Source: Clostridia bacterium (GTDB lineage Bacteria > Bacillota > Clostridia > UBA1381). Taken from it: 10,836 nt of DNA. The notes under the pieces were generated by a model that was not told the origin of the DNA, made no database searches, and worked only from the letters and a program-made list of their open reading frames with translations. Positions 7,482 to 10,836 of the stretch are shown piece after piece. Location: assembly GCA_900751685.1 (NCBI GenBank), contig CAADSR010000228.1, positions 1 through 10,836 on the forward strand. Reading direction: 5' to 3'. The position numbers and the translations under genes were made by a program. The number at the start of each line of letters is the position of its first letter. Positions within the stretch are counted from its first letter, which is position 1.

Positions 7482-8788
7482 GGGTGAAAGTCATAGGAGC
7501 CGGCCTGGCGGGCTGCGAAGCCGCCTCGCAGCTGGCAAAAGCGGGAATTGAGGTTTCCCTTTATGAAATGAAGCCGTTGAAATTTTCACCCGCGCATCAT
7601 AGCGAAAATTTTGCAGAGCTGGTCTGTTCCAATTCACTCAAAGCGGACCGTATTGAAAATGCCTGCGGCCTTTTAAAAGAAGAGATGCGCCATTTTGGTG
7701 CATTGATGACGGAAGCCGCTGAGGTGGCTAAGGTTCCGGCAGGGGGCGCCCTGGCAGTAGACAGGGAGGTATTTTCGGCTTACATTACAGATAAGATAAA
7801 ATCCCATCCTCTCATTGATGTTATAGTGGAAGAGGTGGCTAAAATCGATCCGGAGGAGCCTACTATTATTGCTACCGGCCCTTTGACCTCTGATGCATTA
7901 TCCCATGCAGTCGCAGAGCTGACTGGAGATGAGTCCTTATATTTTTATGATGCGGCAGCACCTATTGTCACGAAAGAAAGTATTGATTTTGACAAAGTGT
8001 TTGCAGCGGCACGCTATGACCGGGGAACGGCGGATTATCTAAACTGCCCGATGTCGGAAGAGGAATACAACGCTTTTTATGAAGAGCTGATCCATGCTGA
8101 GACAGCGGAGCTAAAGGAATTTGAGCATCAAAAAGTATTTGAGGGCTGTATGCCGGTTGAAGTTATGGCAAAACGCGGCCGCCAGACCCTGGTGTTCGGC
8201 CCGTTAAAACCAGTAGGATTGACCCGTCCGGATACAGGGAAGGACGATGCTTATGCTGTGGTGCAGCTTCGCCAGGATAACCGTGAGGGGACACTTTATA
8301 ATCTGGTTGGGTTTCAGACCAATTTGAAATGGGGCGAGCAAAGGCGTGTGTTTTCTATGATCCCAGGGCTGGAGCATGCTGAGTTTGTGCGTTTTGGGGT
8401 GATGCACCGCAATACCTATTTGAATGCTCCAAGGCTATTAAATCAGTACTACCAGATGAAGAAATACCCCAATTTATTTTTTGCAGGCCAGATCACTGGC
8501 GTAGAGGGGTATGTGGAATCTGCTTCTTCCGGCCTTCTGGCCGGGATCCAGATGAGCAGGATGTTACAGGGACAAGCATTTTTGGAGCCTAGCGCTAAAA
8601 CAGCGATCGGGGCATTACCCATTTATATTGCAAATGCCTCTGAAACAAAGTTTCAGCCGATGAGTGCAAATTTTGGGATCATTGACGGGCTGGATTACCG
8701 TGTGAAAAATAAAATAGACCGATACCGTGCAATTGCAGACAGGGCATTGCAAACGGTGCGGGATCAGTGGACAGAAAAGGAGATTTAA
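7478..8788 (+). CDS. trmFO: Methylenetetrahydrofolate-tRNA-(uracil-5-)-methyltransferase TrmFO
   Basis: TrmFO makes 5-methyluridine at position 54 in the T-loop of tRNA, using methylenetetrahydrofolate and reduced FAD instead of S-adenosylmethionine. It is the usual T54 enzyme of Firmicutes. The 436-residue product has the typical length. It starts with the FAD Rossmann motif GAGLAG (7-12) and has LVCSNSLKAD (48-57) with conserved Cys50, GCMPVE (223-228) with the family's nucleophilic Cys224, GPLKPVGLTRP (241-251) and a C-terminal FAD segment GQITGVEGYVESASSG (337-352). It starts at 7478, overlapping the topA stop codon by ATGA, with AAAGGA (7462-7467) 10 bases upstream. A GTG two codons later is possible but is further from that site. 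The lipoprotein gene follows one base after its stop. Confidence 0.97.
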   Translation: MRVKVIGAGLAGCEAASQLAKAGIEVSLYEMKPLKFSPAHHSENFAELVCSNSLKADRIENACGLLKEEMRHFGALMTEAAEVAKVPAGGALAVDREVFSAYITDKIKSHPLIDVIVEEVAKIDPEEPTIIATGPLTSDALSHAVAELTGDESLYFYDAAAPIVTKESIDFDKVFAAARYDRGTADYLNCPMSEEEYNAFYEELIHAETAELKEFEHQKVFEGCMPVEVMAKRGRQTLVFGPLKPVGLTRPDTGKDDAYAVVQLRQDNREGTLYNLVGFQTNLKWGEQRRVFSMIPGLEHAEFVRFGVMHRNTYLNAPRLLNQYYQMKKYPNLFFAGQITGVEGYVESASSGLLAGIQMSRMLQGQAFLEPSAKTAIGALPIYIANASETKFQPMSANFGIIDGLDYRVKNKIDRYRAIADRALQTVRDQWTEKEI

Positions 8789-8789
8789 T

Positions 8790-9227
8790 ATGATGAAAAA
8801 AACAGTAGTATTTCTTGCAGCTGCAATTTTAATGCTTAGTCTGGCAGGCTGTGGACAAAATAATAATGGGGATCCATCAACTTCCGGCGCGCCGGTAGCA
8901 ACCCAAAAAGCGCCGGATAGTGCCAGCACGCCCGCGGCGGACCAAAAGGTTTATACGCCGACCTTTATGTATTTTGTCTCTGCGGCCGATGAAAATTATG
9001 AGCAGACGAATCAAATGATCGAGGAGCTTAAAAAAGCTTATGAGGGAAAAGTCAATTTTGATATTAAGAATGTAGATGATGACCCGCAAATCGCAGAAAA
9101 TTATTCTGTTACCGGGATGACTCCTGCATTGATCATGCTCAATACAAAGAATGAAATCTCTGCATTTGAATTTAAATGCAATGATAAGGATAAGCTGGTT
9201 CAAGATATCGAAAAAGCATTACAATAG
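8790..9227 (+). CDS. Small lipoprotein with cysteine-less thioredoxin-like domain
   Basis: The 145-residue product has a lipoprotein signal peptide (MMKKT, hydrophobic core, lipobox LAGC at 18-21, lipidated Cys21). A low-complexity Asn/Ser/Thr/Pro/Ala linker (~23-50) follows, then a domain of ~90 residues that resembles thioredoxin: PTFMYFVSAADENYEQ (57-72), an amphipathic helix, VNFDIKNVDDDPQIAENYSV (88-107), and VTGMTPALIML, where Pro112 sits at the cis-proline position. The place of the redox CxxC is taken by SAADENY, and the only other Cys is Cys130, so disulfide reductase activity is unlikely. A binding or chaperone-like role outside the membrane is possible, but the function is not known. 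I chose ATG at 8790 because AAGGAG (8777-8782) lies 7 bases upstream and the signal peptide begins there; the open frame extends to 8727, but those codons overlap trmFO. The next ATG at 8793 is equally usable. Confidence 0.85.
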   Translation: MMKKTVVFLAAAILMLSLAGCGQNNNGDPSTSGAPVATQKAPDSASTPAADQKVYTPTFMYFVSAADENYEQTNQMIEELKKAYEGKVNFDIKNVDDDPQIAENYSVTGMTPALIMLNTKNEISAFEFKCNDKDKLVQDIEKALQ

Positions 9228-9244
9228 AGAAAACAGAGGTTCAA

Positions 9245-10030
9245 ATGGAGATCCCCAGTAATATCAAAAATAGGATCGGTAACAGGCCTTATGTGCTGGA
9301 TACCTTGGGCAGATCACAGGCACAGGTAATCTTGTTTGATACGATGGTCCTTAAAATTGAAAGACAGGGAGAAGAGGCAGAGCGTGAGCGGAAAATAATG
9401 GCATGGTTAAAGGATAAGCTCCCTGTTCCTGAAATTTTATGTTCAGCCCGGGAGGAAGGGATGGATTATCTGCTCATGAGCCGGATAGACGGTGAAATGT
9501 CATGCTCTGCACAAATGCTCCAAAACCCGTCCCAATTGGCTCAATTATTGGCGCAAGGCCTTGAAATGCTTTGGAATGTGGATTGCTCCAATTGCCCTTG
9601 TTCCTACCCTATTGCTCATAAATTAAAAGTAGCGGAAGACCGTGTCCGGGAGGGGCTTTGCACCACAGAAGATGCAGAGCCGGAAACGTATGGGAAAAAC
9701 GGGTTTCAAAATCCTGCGCATTTGCTGCAATGGCTCAAAGAAAATAAACCCCCGGAGGAGCCGGTGTTTTCCCATGGGGATTATTGTTTGCCTAATATTA
9801 TGGTCAAGGATAGGAAAGTAACCGGGTTTATTGATTTAGGACGCAGCGGTATTGCTGATAAATATCAGGATATTGCGCTTTGCTATAGGAGTCTTAAGCA
9901 TAATTTTGACGGGACCTATGGCGGGGCAGTTTATGAGGATTTTGACAGTGGGATCCTTTTTGACGCATTAAAGATAAAACCTGATTGGGAGAAAATAAAC
10001 TATTATATTTTATTAGATGAACTGTTTTAG
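9245..10030 (+). CDS. APH(3')-family aminoglycoside phosphotransferase homologue
   Basis: The 261-residue protein is an antibiotic-kinase-fold phosphotransferase close to APH(3') enzymes, which transfer phosphate from ATP to the 3'-hydroxyl of kanamycin and neomycin. All key positions are visible: Lys37 in VLKIE and Glu48 in AERER (ATP binding), catalytic Asp179 in FSHGDYCLPN (176-185), metal-binding Asn184 and Asp197, and IDLGRSGIADKYQDIA (196-211). The C-terminal ILLDELF matches the tail I recall for APH(3')-IIIa, where the last acidic residues and the terminal Phe carboxylate help bind the drug. Length is close to the 264 residues of that enzyme. It begins 17 bases after the lipoprotein gene with a modest AGAGGT site (9235-9240), no promoter visible, and a terminator follows. 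No mobile element is present. Resistance activity is plausible, but a different natural substrate cannot be excluded. Confidence 0.88.
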   Translation: MEIPSNIKNRIGNRPYVLDTLGRSQAQVILFDTMVLKIERQGEEAERERKIMAWLKDKLPVPEILCSAREEGMDYLLMSRIDGEMSCSAQMLQNPSQLAQLLAQGLEMLWNVDCSNCPCSYPIAHKLKVAEDRVREGLCTTEDAEPETYGKNGFQNPAHLLQWLKENKPPEEPVFSHGDYCLPNIMVKDRKVTGFIDLGRSGIADKYQDIALCYRSLKHNFDGTYGGAVYEDFDSGILFDALKIKPDWEKINYYILLDELF

Positions 10031-10041
10031 CTTCAAAGATT

Positions 10042-10068
10042 GCTGTACTTACCTGGTACAGCTTTTTT
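10042..10068 (+). terminator. Rho-independent terminator after the aminoglycoside phosphotransferase gene
   Basis: GCTGTAC (10042-10048) pairs with GTACAGC (10056-10062) around a 7-base loop and is followed by six T (10063-10068). The stem is short, so termination may be partial. It marks the end of the dprA-topA-trmFO run. Confidence 0.78.
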
Positions 10069-10071
10069 GAT

Positions 10072-10101
10072 GTATAAAATTGGCATGATCCTTCCAAAAT
10101 A
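10072..10101 (+). promoter_or_regulatory. Putative forespore sigma-G promoter for gpr
   Basis: GTATA (10072-10076) and CAAAATA (10095-10101) are separated by 18 bases. Against the Bacillus sigma-G consensus as I recall it (gHATR, 18 bases, CATWHTA), only the third base of the -10 box differs. Position fits gpr, which is forespore-expressed in Bacillus. The predicted start would be near 10108, giving a very short leader that begins at the ribosome binding site AAGGAG (10108-10113). The sigma-F consensus fits worse. Confidence 0.55.
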
Positions 10102-10121
10102 AACAAGAAGGAGTTGATTTT

Positions 10122-10836
10122 ATGCAGATCAGAACAGATTTGGCCGTAGAAGCGCATGAAATGTGCCGCCAGGAAGCCAAACAAGAAGCACAAATACCAG
10201 GTGTGGAAGTAAAAATAGAAGAAGAGAAGGGCGTTAGCATCACGAGGGTCAGTATCTTAAATGAAGAAGGGAAGCAGGCTCTTGGGAAAGAGATCGGCAA
10301 TTATATCACGATCGAGGCGCCGAATATCAAGTATAGCACTGAAGAATATGAAACCACCTGCTATCTGATTGCAAAAGAATTAAAAGCAATGGCAAACCTC
10401 AAAGAAGACAGTGTGACCTTGGTGGTCGGCCTGGGAAACCGCCAGATCACGCCGGATGCTTTAGGCAGTGAAGCTGTGTCTCAATTGATGGTGACCCACC
10501 ATATTAAAAAGCATATGCCGGAACATTTAGAGGAGGGAGTCCGTTCTGTATGCGCCATTGCTCCCGGAGTGCTGGGAACAACCGGGATGGAGACCGTTGA
10601 TATCATAAAAGGAGTTACACAGCACTTGAAACCAGATTTGATCATTGCCATCGATGCCCTGGCGGCCGGAAGCCTGGAGAGGATCACGACGACTTTTCAG
10701 TTGACTGATACCGGGATCCAGCCCGGCGCAGGGGTCGGCAACAACAGGGAAGGGCTGAATGAGCAGACTCTGGGCGCCCCGGTCCTGGCTATTGGTGTCC
10801 CGATTGTGGTGGACGCGGTAACGATCGCAGCGACCA
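10122..10836 (+). CDS. gpr: Spore germination protease GPR, N-terminal part (3' end outside window)
   Basis: GPR degrades the small acid-soluble proteins that coat spore DNA, at the start of germination. It is made as a zymogen in the forespore and activated by self-cleavage. The frame is open to the window edge (238 complete codons, against about 370 for Bacillus enzymes). Recognisable blocks are IRTDLAVEA (3-11), LVVGLGNRQITPDALG (100-115), APGVLGTTGMET (147-158), IIAIDALAAGSLER (174-187) and GVGNNR (204-209). Asp112 and Asp178 correspond to the two aspartates proposed as catalytic in the Bacillus megaterium enzyme. The zymogen cleavage site aligns between Asp6 and Leu7, so the propeptide is only about 6 residues instead of 15-16. 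The ATG is supported by AAGGAG (10108-10113), 8 bases upstream. A spoIIP gene often follows gpr, but this lies outside the window. Confidence 0.96.
   Translation, partial: MQIRTDLAVEAHEMCRQEAKQEAQIPGVEVKIEEEKGVSITRVSILNEEGKQALGKEIGNYITIEAPNIKYSTEEYETTCYLIAKELKAMANLKEDSVTLVVGLGNRQITPDALGSEAVSQLMVTHHIKKHMPEHLEEGVRSVCAIAPGVLGTTGMETVDIIKGVTQHLKPDLIIAIDALAAGSLERITTTFQLTDTGIQPGAGVGNNREGLNEQTLGAPVLAIGVPIVVDAVTIAAT

Noticed and set aside
8877..9203. A 108-codon minus-strand open frame opposite the lipoprotein gene.
   Set aside because: The + strand frame has a ribosome binding site, lipobox and operon context; the antisense translation has no recognisable features.
9245..10030. Recent horizontal acquisition of the APH(3') homologue on a transposon or plasmid segment.
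   Set aside because: No insertion sequence, inverted repeat, integrase or composition change is visible on either side, and the gene is closely packed within an operon.
10049..10078. Possible vegetative promoter TTACCT with TATAAA upstream of gpr.
   Set aside because: The -35 match is poor (3 of 6), it lies inside the terminator hairpin, and the sigma-G-type match fits the gene better.
10049..10300. Minus-strand open frames across the aph-gpr junction and the start of gpr.
   Set aside because: They overlap a clear terminator and the well-conserved N-terminal region of gpr, and have no supporting start signals.

Overview
The window reads as chromosomal DNA from an endospore-forming, Gram-positive Firmicute, most likely a clostridium-type gut anaerobe. 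The grounds are a spore germination protease gene (gpr), a surface protein with three S-layer homology (SLH) domains, strong AGGAGG-type ribosome binding sites, TTGACA/TATAAT promoters, and a dprA-topA-trmFO cluster that is typical of the phylum. Base composition looks moderate and even throughout (judged by eye, not computed). All ten genes lie on the + strand. I see no transposase, integrase, tRNA, rRNA, CRISPR array or long repeat, and no gene-free stretch longer than about 130 bases.

Left part (1-1159): the 3' end of a Cu(I)-transporting P-type ATPase gene (copA) carrying a C-terminal heavy-metal-binding domain, followed at once by a type III pantothenate kinase gene (coaX) with several altered motif residues. 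Inside the copA tail an in-frame ATG has a near-ideal ribosome binding site exactly where the metal-binding domain begins. It could yield a free CopZ-like copper chaperone from the same mRNA.

Second part (1160-3315): a self-contained unit with a near-consensus promoter, a secreted phosphodiester glycosidase (NAGPA/DUF2233) carrying three C-terminal SLH domains, and a perfect-stem terminator.

Third part (3336-10068): a new promoter drives a SpoU/TrmH-family RNA 2'-O-methyltransferase gene. A second, weaker promoter overlaps its stop codon. Then comes a tight run of dprA, topA (overlapping trmFO by ATGA), trmFO, a small lipoprotein with a cysteine-less thioredoxin-like domain, and an APH(3')-family aminoglycoside phosphotransferase homologue, closed by a hairpin terminator. 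The run mixes DNA uptake/recombination, supercoiling control and tRNA modification with two accessory products, one of them resistance-like.

Right end (10069-10836): gpr, cut by the window edge, with an unusually short propeptide. It is preceded by a sequence that fits the forespore sigma-G promoter consensus well.

I do not see a wholly new multi-gene system. The most interesting points are the probable internal CopZ start inside copA, the APH(3') homologue built into a housekeeping operon, the cysteine-less thioredoxin-like lipoprotein, and the sigma-G-type site with the short GPR propeptide.
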